DNA of 64,000 nt, from the NCBI GenBank assembly GCA_030427085.1, contig JAUHXH010000002.1, positions 930,001 through 994,000 of the forward strand, in the 5' to 3' direction. Of the stretch, positions 10,567 through 18,796 are shown piece by piece (positions within the stretch are counted from its first letter, which is position 1; each line of letters opens with the position of its first letter). The translations under genes and the position numbers were made by a program. Under the pieces are notes generated by a model. That model ran no database searches. It had not been told where the DNA came from and saw nothing but the letters and a program-made list of their open reading frames with translations. The DNA comes from Gammaproteobacteria bacterium (lineage in GTDB: Bacteria; Pseudomonadota; Gammaproteobacteria; Pseudomonadales; Halieaceae).

Positions 10567-11398
10567 AGACGGTTCCTCTCGGGGTTGTTGTTATGGTTTC
10601 CTGGTGGCTGAGGGCCTTCTCGCGCTCCGCCAGAAATCGGAGCAAATGCGCGTTGACTGCCTCTGGTTGGTCCAGTGGCATGGCGTGCCGCGAATGACTG
10701 ACTATGCGCACCTGAGCGCGTTGCATGCTGGCGGCATAGTGTTGTTTGAACTCGGGCGAGGTGTAGTCCTGATCCGAGGCAAGAATGAGAGTGGGTGTGT
10801 GGATCTGGGCCAGGTGCGCACTGACATCCCAGCGCAACAGTGCCCGCATGCAGGCGAGATAGGACCGCGGCGACATTTCGCCCATGTGCGCTGTTAACTG
10901 CCGCGCCAGTGATTCCTGGCCAGGTTCGGGAAACAGGCGACTGGCGATGACCGCCGCCAGGCGCGGCATCCCCATGAATCGCACCACTGCCGTGCGCAGC
11001 AGCAGTTCCCGATAACGCCGGGAGCGACTAGCCGCTGCGTAGGGGCCGCTGTTGATCAAGCACAGGCTGCGCAGGCGTTGTGGATGCCCCAGCGCGAACT
11101 GCAGCGCAACCATACCACCGAGGGAAAAGCCCACGAGGTGGAGGGAATCCAGTTTCAGCACCTCGCTTAGCGCCCAGACATCTTCCGCCATTTCCTCAAT
11201 GGTGACTTCACTCACCGCACGAGACTGGCCGTGCCCACGCAAATCCAGCGTGATCACACGGTAGTGCGGGGCCAGTGCCTCGGTCTGAAAGAGCCAATCG
11301 CCGCCATGTGAACCCAGGCCGTGAAGCAGCAACACCGCAGGACCACATCCGTAGTCGCTGTAGTGAAGTTCGGTGTCCGGACGGTGGAGCGTGGGCAT
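10550..11398 (-). CDS. Alpha/beta-fold hydrolase
   Basis: A 282-residue cytoplasmic alpha/beta hydrolase without a signal peptide. The oxyanion region LLHGLGSHGGDW is at about residues 24-35 and the nucleophile elbow GFSLGG puts the catalytic Ser at residue 92. A likely acid lies in ASDQDYTSP and the likely His in SHSRHAMPLDQP. The family includes esterases, meta-cleavage hydrolases and enol-lactonases. Its last codons overlap the start of the TonB receptor gene, so the hydrolase probably works on whatever that receptor imports. A candidate operator palindrome lies 65 bases upstream. Confidence 0.85.
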   Translation of the reverse strand: MPTLHRPDTELHYSDYGCGPAVLLLHGLGSHGGDWLFQTEALAPHYRVITLDLRGHGQSRAVSEVTIEEMAEDVWALSEVLKLDSLHLVGFSLGGMVALQFALGHPQRLRSLCLINSGPYAAASRSRRYRELLLRTAVVRFMGMPRLAAVIASRLFPEPGQESLARQLTAHMGEMSPRSYLACMRALLRWDVSAHLAQIHTPTLILASDQDYTSPEFKQHYAASMQRAQVRIVSHSRHAMPLDQPEAVNAHLLRFLAEREKALSHQETITTTPRGTVYETAL

Positions 11399-11462
11399 TC
11401 GCAGGGTCCAATGGCTAATTCAATGGCTGCGATAATACGGAAGATGAATTCCGATTTCAATT

Positions 11463-11483
11463 GTAAGAAGTGAAATTTCTTAC
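11463..11483. promoter_or_regulatory. Inverted repeat, candidate TetR-family operator
   Basis: GTAAGAA (11463-11469) and TTCTTAC (11477-11483) form perfect 7-bp arms around a 7-bp centre. It lies in the gap between the hydrolase-TonB receptor unit and the tetR-family gene. Size and symmetry fit a TetR-type operator; assignment to the neighbouring regulator is inference. Confidence 0.45.
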
Positions 11484-11557
11484 GCGAAGATATCGGGCGT
11501 AGTTTGTTGGTTTATGCAGGGATGGGGAGTGAGGTAGGGGCTGAGTAAGCCAGCGCT

Positions 11558-12190
11558 TTATTCAGCGCAGAGGTAACACACGAAGAGGCGCGTTAATTCC
11601 TGGGTGAGTTCATTTTGGCTGGCACCGCCGAGGCTACCGGTGATGGTGTGTTGATTGAGGGCGCCCAGCACCATGTGGGATACAAAGCGTGCTGCCTGAT
11701 TCGGCCGGGGGTGTTTTATTTCATCGCGATGGCGGCGCAACACGGCAGCGGTTTTGCGCGAGATAAATTCGTTGGTTACATGCACCCGATCCCTGACCTG
11801 GGTGTCGCGCGATGCGCGCAGAATCAACGCGCGCAGCACACCGCGGCGGCCACGGTAGAGTTGTACGTAGAAGCTAACCATTTCCTCGCAGACGCTGGCC
11901 AGATCCTGTTCAGCCCAGGAGTCGGGATCAAATTTTTCATCCACCACGTGTTCAACGTTAATCAGGAAACGCTGTAACAACAGCAGCAGTAAACGCTCCT
12001 TGTCTTCCAGCAGGCGATAAAACGTGCCTACAGAAGAATTGGCTTCGCGTGCGATTTCGGCCACACCCGCATCTTCGAAGCGGTTGGCGGCCAGCAAGGC
12101 TTCACCGGCGGCGAGGAAACGATCAAGGGCCTGTTGGCTGCGAGCTTGCGCCGGCATCGGCACACTGACGAGTGCTTTGAATACTTCCAT
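11558..12190 (-). CDS. TetR/AcrR-family transcriptional regulator
   Basis: A 210-residue regulator. The N-terminal TetR helix-turn-helix is clear at about residues 22-65: DRFLAAGEALLAANRFED then VAEIAREANSSVGTFYRLLEDKERLL, with the conserved GTFYR...K recognition segment. The C-terminal ligand-binding half is all-helical and diverged. It probably controls the neighbouring hydrolase-TonB receptor pair, the secreted esterase, or itself. The start ATG 12190 places the HTH at the usual distance from the N-terminus. Confidence 0.9.
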   Translation of the reverse strand: MEVFKALVSVPMPAQARSQQALDRFLAAGEALLAANRFEDAGVAEIAREANSSVGTFYRLLEDKERLLLLLLQRFLINVEHVVDEKFDPDSWAEQDLASVCEEMVSFYVQLYRGRRGVLRALILRASRDTQVRDRVHVTNEFISRKTAAVLRRHRDEIKHPRPNQAARFVSHMVLGALNQHTITGSLGGASQNELTQELTRLFVCYLCAE

Positions 12191-12231
12191 GTCTGATCGG
12201 TGGATGCTTGAATTGTGCCGATCATAGCACG

Positions 12232-12255
12232 GCCCGGGGGTGTCTCACCCCGGGC
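12232..12255. terminator. GC-rich hairpin downstream of the secreted esterase
   Basis: GCCCGGGG (12232-12239) pairs with CCCCGGGC (12248-12255). It lies 20 bases after the stop of the leftward esterase gene. No T-run follows on the minus strand, so terminator function is tentative. Confidence 0.4.
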
Positions 12256-12274
12256 GTACCATTGTTTGTAGTAC

Positions 12275-13102
12275 TCAGGGGTAGCTGTTAAACCAGTTGA
12301 GTACCCGCTGTGCTGATTGCGGCAGCCACTCGTGGCCCGCCAGCAGGTCGGTATGGCGGCCAGTGTCGATGCCGTGCCAGAGTAACCGGTCGTAGTAGTT
12401 ATCCATGCTCCACCAGGGCACGATGGCATCGGCAAAGCCGTGAATAAAGTAAGTGGGTGGATGGTCTGCGGGCAGCGACAGTGGCACCACGCAGGCCGGC
12501 CCGAGGCAGGTGGCATAGCTACCTGAATGAACCACAAGCGCCTTGAACTCACCGGGGAACGATACGGCCATGCGACTGGTGTTGTAGCCTCCGCTGGAGA
12601 TACCCGTAGCGTATTTCCGGTCAGGGTTCAGTGGTCCGAAACTGCCCGCGGCAATGTGATCGAACACATTATTCAGAAAGGTGTAGTCGGTGGTGAGTTC
12701 ATAAGTGGTGGCCGGTCCTGCCGAGTTGGTCAGCCAGGCCAGTTCCACAGGGGCTCGGGGGGCGAGCACCGCGTAGCCGTTGTCGAGCAGGGTCTTGATG
12801 GTTTTGGCCTCATAGAAACCGCCGAAGGGCGCGTTGTCATCGCGTGTGAACTCCACGGGGAAGATCGAGCCCTGGTAGATCAGCGCCACAGGCCAACCCC
12901 CGGCCGGCGGTGATCCGAGGGGCAGTTCATATTTGATTTCGCGGCTGGTGATGGCGCTGGAAGGTAAGGTCAGGCTGCGATAAGTACAACTGATTTCAGC
13001 CGGACTGAACCAGGTGCCGGCGCGTTCGGTACAGCGGGATGCGGCCTGGCTGTGGGTCACGATCATGAAGGAGAGTACTAGCAGGAGCGTACGGCTTGTC
13101 AT
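12275..13102 (-). CDS. Secreted alpha/beta hydrolase, PHB-depolymerase/esterase-like
   Basis: A 275-residue protein with a signal peptide (about 20 residues, ...THSQAA). The catalytic triad is readable: GISSG with Ser169, HGFADAIVP with Asp225, and AGHEWLP with His257. This arrangement resembles extracellular poly(3-hydroxybutyrate) depolymerase-like and feruloyl-esterase-like enzymes (esterase PHB family). Cys pairs (C24, C39 and C199, C204) could form disulfides in the periplasm or outside. It may act on polyester, lipid or plant-ester substrates before uptake by the neighbouring TonB receptor. The upstream region contains an AT-rich stretch (13125-13165) suited to a promoter. Confidence 0.75.
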   Translation of the reverse strand: MTSRTLLLVLSFMIVTHSQAASRCTERAGTWFSPAEISCTYRSLTLPSSAITSREIKYELPLGSPPAGGWPVALIYQGSIFPVEFTRDDNAPFGGFYEAKTIKTLLDNGYAVLAPRAPVELAWLTNSAGPATTYELTTDYTFLNNVFDHIAAGSFGPLNPDRKYATGISSGGYNTSRMAVSFPGEFKALVVHSGSYATCLGPACVVPLSLPADHPPTYFIHGFADAIVPWWSMDNYYDRLLWHGIDTGRHTDLLAGHEWLPQSAQRVLNWFNSYP

Positions 13103-13197
13103 CGTCGGATTCCTCCGTTGTTGTTATCTTATAAACGGTATATATATTCCGATTCCGATAAAAAGTCAAGGTGAGGAAACAATAGGCGGGGTTGGGA

Positions 13198-14670
13198 TTA
13201 CAGGTAGGGTGTGGCCAGGCTGGCAAACCCGTCACGCAGACGGCGCCAGCGACTGCGCATGGCCAGCTCCTCCAAGGTAACGCGGTGGGCGAGTTTCAAC
13301 TTCTGATCGAAGATGTCCACAAGTTCTTTCGCCAGGTCGTCGTCGTAGCATTCCACATTGAATTCAAAATTCAGGCGCAGGCTGCGGGGATCCCAGTTGG
13401 TGGAGCCGATCAGGGACCAGGCATCGTCAACGACCATCAATTTGCTGTGATCGAAGGGCTCTGGGCTCAGGTGAACACGGCAGCGTTTACTGACCACGTC
13501 CCACAATTGCGGGGCCATCGCCCATTCCACCACGCGAATGTTGCAACGTCCGGGTAACAGGATGTCGACCTCGACACCGCGCATGGCGGCTACGCCCAGG
13601 CACTGCACCAGGGCCTGGGTGGGCAGGAAGTAGGGCGTGGCGATTCGCACACGCTGGCGCGCGGAGCTAACCGCGCCGACCAGTAAATCGCTCAGGCGTT
13701 CAAAGTCTTCATCCGGGCCGTGAACCACGCCACGGGCCCACACTTGGCCACAGCGTTCCAGGGTGGGAAACCACAAGTCACCGGAGAGAATTTCATCCGT
13801 GGCGAAGGCCCAGTCGATGGTGAAGGTGCGTTGCAGGCTGGCGACGACCGGCCCCTCCAGTTTGAAATGAAGGCATTGGGCGTAGTCTTTCTGCTCCCAC
13901 TCCATGCAGTGACTGGCGCGAATGTTGGTGCCGCCAGTGAAGCCGATACGCCCGTCCACCACCAGAATTTTGCGGTGATTGCGAAGGTTGCTGTAGGTGG
14001 GCAGCCGCGGTAATTGGGTCGGCAGGAATACGCCGCAGCGTACCCCGGCCTTGCGAAGGCACTTGACCATGCTGGGGCGGCTATAGCGTGCGCCTACGCC
14101 GTCGATCAATACGCGTACCTCCACGCCCCGTTCGCTGGCGTTCTTCAATGCTTCCAGAAACAGGTTACCGGCGCGGTCGTTGTCGAAGATGTAGCTGGCC
14201 AGCGACACGCTCTTTCGCGCGGTGGCAATGGCTTCCAGCATGGCGGGGAAAGCTGCATCACCATTAATCAGGGGGGTAACCGTGTTGCCGGGTGCCAGAT
14301 CCCGCTGGGTCAGGTGCTGGGTCAGCAGGTTCATGTCTTCAAACACCGGAAACCGTTCCTGTTCCAGTTCCCAGCGCGCCTGCTCCTCGGGCGTTACGGT
14401 GGTTTCAAAGTCGGATTGACTCCAGGTGTCGCTGACCGCCAGCCGGATCGCTCGCCGTTGAATGCGATTGACCCCAAAGCTGAAGTAGATGATGGCGCCG
14501 AGGAAGGGTGACAGCCACGCCAGACCGATCCAGCCGGTGGCGGCCTTGGTGTCCCGCTTGTGAATGATGATGTGGACGGTGGTGGCAGTGGAGAGCAGCA
14601 CATAGCAAACGGTGAGAATGCCATCGCGGTATTCGCTGATCAGTGTTGCGATATCGCCTAGCAGATCCAT
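13198..14670 (-). CDS. cls: Cardiolipin synthase (phospholipase D family)
   Basis: A 490-residue membrane-bound enzyme that condenses two phosphatidylglycerols into cardiolipin. Two N-terminal membrane spans (about residues 14-36 and 46-66) are followed by two phospholipase D half-sites. The HxKxxxxD motifs are complete: H232/K234/D239 and H408/K410/D415, each followed by the GG/GSTN turn. Length matches ClsA (about 480-490). It stands alone between the secreted esterase and the hotdog thioesterase. Confidence 0.93.
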   Translation of the reverse strand: MDLLGDIATLISEYRDGILTVCYVLLSTATTVHIIIHKRDTKAATGWIGLAWLSPFLGAIIYFSFGVNRIQRRAIRLAVSDTWSQSDFETTVTPEEQARWELEQERFPVFEDMNLLTQHLTQRDLAPGNTVTPLINGDAAFPAMLEAIATARKSVSLASYIFDNDRAGNLFLEALKNASERGVEVRVLIDGVGARYSRPSMVKCLRKAGVRCGVFLPTQLPRLPTYSNLRNHRKILVVDGRIGFTGGTNIRASHCMEWEQKDYAQCLHFKLEGPVVASLQRTFTIDWAFATDEILSGDLWFPTLERCGQVWARGVVHGPDEDFERLSDLLVGAVSSARQRVRIATPYFLPTQALVQCLGVAAMRGVEVDILLPGRCNIRVVEWAMAPQLWDVVSKRCRVHLSPEPFDHSKLMVVDDAWSLIGSTNWDPRSLRLNFEFNVECYDDDLAKELVDIFDQKLKLAHRVTLEELAMRSRWRRLRDGFASLATPYL

Positions 14671-14765
14671 GCAGTAGAGGCGCCCCTGACGATGCTGTTT
14701 CGGGCGATGATAACAGAGCCGAACAGGGCGCGGTAAATGTCAGGCGGCGCGGTTGACTAGCTCGG

Positions 14766-15206
14766 TTAGCCCGCGAGTTCGGGCTGCCGGGCAACAATGG
14801 CCGAACGGAATGCGTCCGGGATCGGTATGGGCTTGCGCGTTTTTGGGTCTACGAATACCTGCGTCAGCGAGCCGCGCGCGAGCAATCGCTGGCCCGCTTT
14901 TTCGGTCAGCGTGAACACCACTTGTGCACTGGAGTTGCCCAGGCGGGAGTAACCCACGTGGACTGTAACCACATCGTGGGCTTTGCACTCGTCCAGGTAA
15001 TCACAGTTGATATTGACGGTGAAGAAAAATACCCCGGCTGCCTGCGGGTTCATCGCCCCCATGCCGAGCGCATCCATGTAATGCCCGGCCACCTCATCGG
15101 CATACACCAGATAGTTGGCAAAATAGAGGTGGCCCTGGGCGTCGGTATCGCGAAAGCGTACGCGGACATCGTCGGAGTAGGGCAGATTGGCGGTGATCTC
15201 GTTCAT
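14766..15206 (-). CDS. 4-hydroxybenzoyl-CoA-type hotdog thioesterase
   Basis: A 146-residue acyl-CoA thioesterase of the 4HBT/YbgC family. The active-site segment RFRDTDAQGHLYFANYL is present near the N-terminus, with the conserved catalytic Asp before the GH. The ATG at 15206 is preferred because GGGAG lies 7 bases upstream; a GTG at 15230 would add eight residues outside the fold. The enzyme hydrolyses cytoplasmic acyl- or aryl-CoA; the substrate is not predictable. Single gene. Confidence 0.85.
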   Translation of the reverse strand: MNEITANLPYSDDVRVRFRDTDAQGHLYFANYLVYADEVAGHYMDALGMGAMNPQAAGVFFFTVNINCDYLDECKAHDVVTVHVGYSRLGNSSAQVVFTLTEKAGQRLLARGSLTQVFVDPKTRKPIPIPDAFRSAIVARQPELAG

Positions 15207-15559
15207 CGAAGGCTCCCGAAAAGAGCGCACTATAGCGCAGGGAGGAAACTAGTGCCGTTGAGGAGGAGAAAAGCAGCATTGCCGCAGCGACAGCCGTAGC
15301 TGCGGCAATGCTGTTGGGGCATAGCGTAAGTAGGTCCTGGTTAATCCCGTCCGCCTGTGATTCCACGTCCCCGTGACAGTAAAAACACTGGCAACCCTGA
15401 CCCGCTGTCCCTCAGGGGTGTGACAGTTCCAAGCGATTGCCATCGTCCCATGTTGCCAAGCAATCAACTGTCACGGCTTCAGTATTGGCGAGTCAGCGGG
15501 AGGGATCAAGATATTACGATATGATATTTTATTATTTCGCATTATTCGTATTGGTTATT
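15207..15559. other. Gene-free gap with a long imperfect inverted repeat
   Basis: No credible gene lies here. Besides the hairpin at 15274-15313, an imperfect inverted repeat spans 15420-15474: GTGACAGTT (15420-15428) and GATTGC (15435-15440) pair with GCAATC (15460-15465) and AACTGTCAC (15466-15474), leaving a 6-base bulge on the left arm. A third GTGACAGT copy is at 15373-15380. The stretch 15507-15560 is unusually AT-rich compared with its surroundings. It could encode a structured RNA or be a remnant of a short mobile repeat; neither is shown. Confidence 0.5.
15274..15313 (-). terminator. Intrinsic terminator after the MFS transporter gene
   Basis: Perfect 14-bp arms, CAGCATTGCCGCAG (15274-15287) and CTGCGGCAATGCTG (15300-15313), with a 12-base loop. 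Read leftward, the stem is followed by CTTTTCTCC, a short T-rich tract, so it would stop transcripts from the leftward transporter gene. Confidence 0.6.
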
Positions 15560-16873
15560 TCATGTCGGTTCTGTCTGTGAGGCCAAAGTCCCCCGGGACT
15601 CGTCCACCCCAAACAGCAGGCCCAGGCCTACGACAAAGAAAGTCAGCGTGGACAGCAGGGCCAGGCGGTGATCCCCACCGCTGGCCCAGCTGATAAGCCC
15701 GTACGACAGGGGTCCCAGGATCATCGCGGCACGGGTGGCCAGCCCCCACAACCCAAAGAACTCGCCGCTGCGCGCCACTGGCGTAAACCGGCCAATCAGG
15801 GCTCGACCGCCAGCCTGGGTGGAACCCATGGCGAGCCCGATTAAATTGCCCGATAGCCACACCTGCCAGGGCGCAGAAGCCACGTAGGCGGTGAGGACGG
15901 CGGCGATCCAGATCAGAATGGCCACCGCCAGGCAGCGGATCGAACCGAAGCGATCCTGCGCGAAGCCGAACAGGAAGGCGCCCGCGGCCGCAGTGACGTT
16001 GACCAGCATCACCAGAACAATGAGCTGTTGACTGTCAAAGCCCATGGCTTCCTGGGCGTACACGGCGGCCAGGGTAATCACCGTGGCAACACCGGATTGA
16101 ACCAGCGTCAGGCACAGCAGAAAGCGAAACAGGTCGCGATAGTGGCGCGCGCTGCGCAGCGTGTTGATCACCTCCGATAATGCTGCGCGTGCCGCGGAGG
16201 CCTCTCCTTGTGGCTTGGGGACGGCACGTTCACGTAGCCAGGCAAAAGTGGGTGTGGCGCTGGCGAGGAAAATCAGCGCAGTAAACATCAGCGTCACCGG
16301 CACGTATTGCTCCGGTGTCTGCCCATTGCCACTGGCCCACTGGATGTAGGCCAGGCAACAGGCCAGGGTTAGCAGGCCGCCGAAGTAGCCAAAACTCCAG
16401 CCGTAGCCGGAGATGCGGCCCATATTTTCCGGCCGGGATATTTCCGGCAGGAAGGCCGCTACGAGGTTTTCGCCGCTGGCAAAGGCAACCGTTGCGACAA
16501 CCACGATCGCAAAGGCCACGCTGTATTCCCCCGGTCCGGCCAGCGCCAGTGCAGCAGTGCCACTGGCGCACAACAATGTGGTTAACAGCAGGAAGCGCTT
16601 TTTGCAGGCGTGTTGGTCGGCAGCTGCGCCCACCGCGGGGCCGCTAAACAGCACGATAAAATTGGCCAGCGCCATCGCCAGAGTCCAGAGGAAGGTAGGC
16701 GTCCCGCCTTCCAGCCCCGCCTGACCGGCAACCACCCCGACAAAATACGCGCTGTAAATGGTGGTCATAACCACCGTGGCGTAGCCGGAATTGGCGAAGT
16801 CGTAAAAGGCCCAGCCCACGATTTCCTTGCGGCTCACGGGCGGTAATTGGGTGCTGTCCCGATGGCTGTTAAT
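15560..16873 (-). CDS. MFS transporter of the UMF1 (Atg22-like) family
   Basis: A transporter of about 437 residues with 12 predicted spans. The family hallmark KEIVGWAFYDFANSGYATVV opens the mature sequence, and GAAADQHACKKR is the loop 2-3 motif. The UMF1 family is poorly characterised; amino-acid or drug efflux is suggested for relatives. The start is uncertain. The only strong ribosome site is AAGGAG (minus-strand bases 16886-16881), correctly spaced from an ATT codon at 16873. A GTG at 16837 and an ATG at 16957 lack good sites. An ATT start would give an N-terminus of typical family length. Substrate unknown. Confidence 0.8.
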   Translation of the reverse strand: MNSHRDSTQLPPVSRKEIVGWAFYDFANSGYATVVMTTIYSAYFVGVVAGQAGLEGGTPTFLWTLAMALANFIVLFSGPAVGAAADQHACKKRFLLLTTLLCASGTAALALAGPGEYSVAFAIVVVATVAFASGENLVAAFLPEISRPENMGRISGYGWSFGYFGGLLTLACCLAYIQWASGNGQTPEQYVPVTLMFTALIFLASATPTFAWLRERAVPKPQGEASAARAALSEVINTLRSARHYRDLFRFLLCLTLVQSGVATVITLAAVYAQEAMGFDSQQLIVLVMLVNVTAAAGAFLFGFAQDRFGSIRCLAVAILIWIAAVLTAYVASAPWQVWLSGNLIGLAMGSTQAGGRALIGRFTPVARSGEFFGLWGLATRAAMILGPLSYGLISWASGGDHRLALLSTLTFFVVGLGLLFGVDESRGTLASQTEPT

Positions 16874-17059
16874 TGCCCTGCTCCTTAATTTGCTAGCAAC
16901 CGCAATGTAGCCGGCGGTGCGGGCGAATGTAAACGATGGGAACACTATTCCGGACATGAATAATTGGCATTGCGTAATAGGGCGGTTTCGCGAGTGCCAA
17001 CCCTGTCGGGATTGCGTTATGCTGGCCCCGTGCAAATTGCCGGTGACGGAGCTTAGCTA

Positions 17060-18790
17060 ATGACGCGTGTTTCCCAGTTGCTCGATGACATCGAGGCTTC
17101 GCCCGACGGCCCCGGTGTTGCCGCCATTTTTGATTTCGATGGCACATTGATCGCTGGCTATTCTGCGACGGTATTTATCCGGGAGCATTTGAAGCGGGGC
17201 GATTTATCCCCGCGTGAATTTGTTGACCTGATGGCGGCCATGACCAGTTTTGGCATGGGCCGATTGGGCTTCTCCGCCATGATGGTGGTGACAGCGCAAT
17301 TCCAGCGCGGGATGAAGGAAAGCAGCTACCGTGAGATGGGGGAGGAATTGTATCGCTCCTCCATTGCTCGCCTGATTTACCCTGAGTCCCGGGCTCTGGT
17401 GGATGCGCATCTGGCCAAAGGCCACACCGTGGCGGTGATTTCATCGGCAACACCGTATCAGGTGGAACCGGCCGCCCGCGACCTGGGCATCGACCGGGTG
17501 TTGTGTACCTACCTCGAAGTAGAGGACGGCCTGTTTACCGGCGGGGTTGAGCGCCCGACCTGTTTTGGCGAGGGCAAGGTAACGGCGGCGGAATCGCTGG
17601 CCGAGGAAACCGGGGCCGATCTGGACCAGAGTTTCTTCTACTCCGACAGCCATGACGATATCCAGCTGTTACGCCGGGTTGGCAAGCCGCGTGTCTTGAA
17701 TCCCTCGAGCAAGCTGGCGCGAGTGGCGCGGGACGAGCGCTGGCCGGTGGCGCGATTTGGCAGTCGCGGTCGGCCCAGTGTCACGCAGTTTGTTCGCAGT
17801 GTTGCCGCCACCGGTAGTCTGGTGACGTCCTTCGCCGCAGGACTTCCCATCTACGCGCTCACTGGATCGCGGCGCGATGCGATCAATTTCTCCTTTTCCC
17901 TGTTTGCCGATACTGCCAGTGCGCTGATCGGCCTGGACTTGAATATCGAGGGTGAGGAGAACCTCTGGGCCCAGCGTCCGGCGGTATTTATCTTTAACCA
18001 CCAAAGCAAGGCCGATGTGGTGATTATGGCGCGTCTACTCCGTCGCGACGTGGCGGGTGTCGGCAAAAAGGAAATCCGCAATATGCCGGTCATCGGGCAG
18101 GTGATGCAGATGGGTGGTGTGGTACTGATCGACCGCAAAAATGCGGCCAGTGCGATCGAAGCGATGGCCCCGCTGGTGGAGGTCATGCAAAAAGAAGGCA
18201 AGTCCGTGGTGATGGCACCGGAAGGTACACGGACCATTACGCCCAAGTTGGAGCGCTTCAAGAAAGGGGCCTTCCATCTGGCGATGCAGGCTGGTGTTCC
18301 CATCGTTCCGGTGGTGATTCGCAATGCTCTGGACGTTGCTCCCAAAGGCGATTTTGTGCTGCGCCCTGCCACCGTCGAAGTTGAAGTGTTGCCGCCGGTG
18401 GACACTTCACAGTGGCACGCCGAAACGATTGATGATCACGTGCGTGAAGTGAGGAACCTGTTTCTGGCCACTCTGGGGCAACCGCTGGAAGGCGCGCCGC
18501 CCCAACAAGCCGCAGTGAAAAAGTCGGCAACGAAAAAGGTTGCCGGTACTCGCCGGAAGGCAGCTGGCAAGAAGGCTCCGGTAAAGAAAGCGGCGGCCAA
18601 AAAGGCGGCAGCAAAAAAAGCACCCGCTAAAAAAGCACCCGCTAAAAAGACGTCAGCAAAAACAGCGCCTGCAAAAAAGGCAGCCGTAAAAAAAGCACCC
18701 GTAAAAAAGGCATCGGTAAAACGCCCACCGCGCAAGCGGGGCCCGCAACGCGCGGTCAAACCGAAGCTGGCTAATAACAAAGAGGATTAA
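17060..18790 (+). CDS. HAD-IB phosphatase / PlsC acyltransferase fusion with Lys-Ala tail
   Basis: A 576-residue fusion. Residues 20-235 are a HAD-IB phosphatase (DFDGT with D25/D27, VISSAT at about 126, K173, and SDSHDD around 195-200). Residues 290-450 are a PlsC/AGPAT acyltransferase with H314-x4-D319, GVVLIDR and PEGTR (387-391). Residues 485-576 are a Lys/Ala/Pro tail of AKKAPAKK-type repeats resembling AlgP or histone H1. The HAD-PlsC pairing is known from mycobacterial PlsC (Rv2483c type) and makes phosphatidic acid from lysophosphatidic acid, perhaps with dephosphorylation of an intermediate. It starts an operon with plsB (6-base gap). Confidence 0.88.
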   Translation: MTRVSQLLDDIEASPDGPGVAAIFDFDGTLIAGYSATVFIREHLKRGDLSPREFVDLMAAMTSFGMGRLGFSAMMVVTAQFQRGMKESSYREMGEELYRSSIARLIYPESRALVDAHLAKGHTVAVISSATPYQVEPAARDLGIDRVLCTYLEVEDGLFTGGVERPTCFGEGKVTAAESLAEETGADLDQSFFYSDSHDDIQLLRRVGKPRVLNPSSKLARVARDERWPVARFGSRGRPSVTQFVRSVAATGSLVTSFAAGLPIYALTGSRRDAINFSFSLFADTASALIGLDLNIEGEENLWAQRPAVFIFNHQSKADVVIMARLLRRDVAGVGKKEIRNMPVIGQVMQMGGVVLIDRKNAASAIEAMAPLVEVMQKEGKSVVMAPEGTRTITPKLERFKKGAFHLAMQAGVPIVPVVIRNALDVAPKGDFVLRPATVEVEVLPPVDTSQWHAETIDDHVREVRNLFLATLGQPLEGAPPQQAAVKKSATKKVAGTRRKAAGKKAPVKKAAAKKAAAKKAPAKKAPAKKTSAKTAPAKKAAVKKAPVKKASVKRPPRKRGPQRAVKPKLANNKED

Positions 18791-18796
18791 TCACGC

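Noticed and set aside
11052-11264. Small plus-strand frames within the alpha/beta hydrolase gene
   Set aside because: Overlap a gene with intact catalytic motifs; basic, motif-free translations.
16957-17035. N-terminal extension of the MFS transporter to 17035
   Set aside because: No ribosome site, no hydrophobic or family-like sequence, and it would nearly abut the divergent HAD-PlsC promoter.
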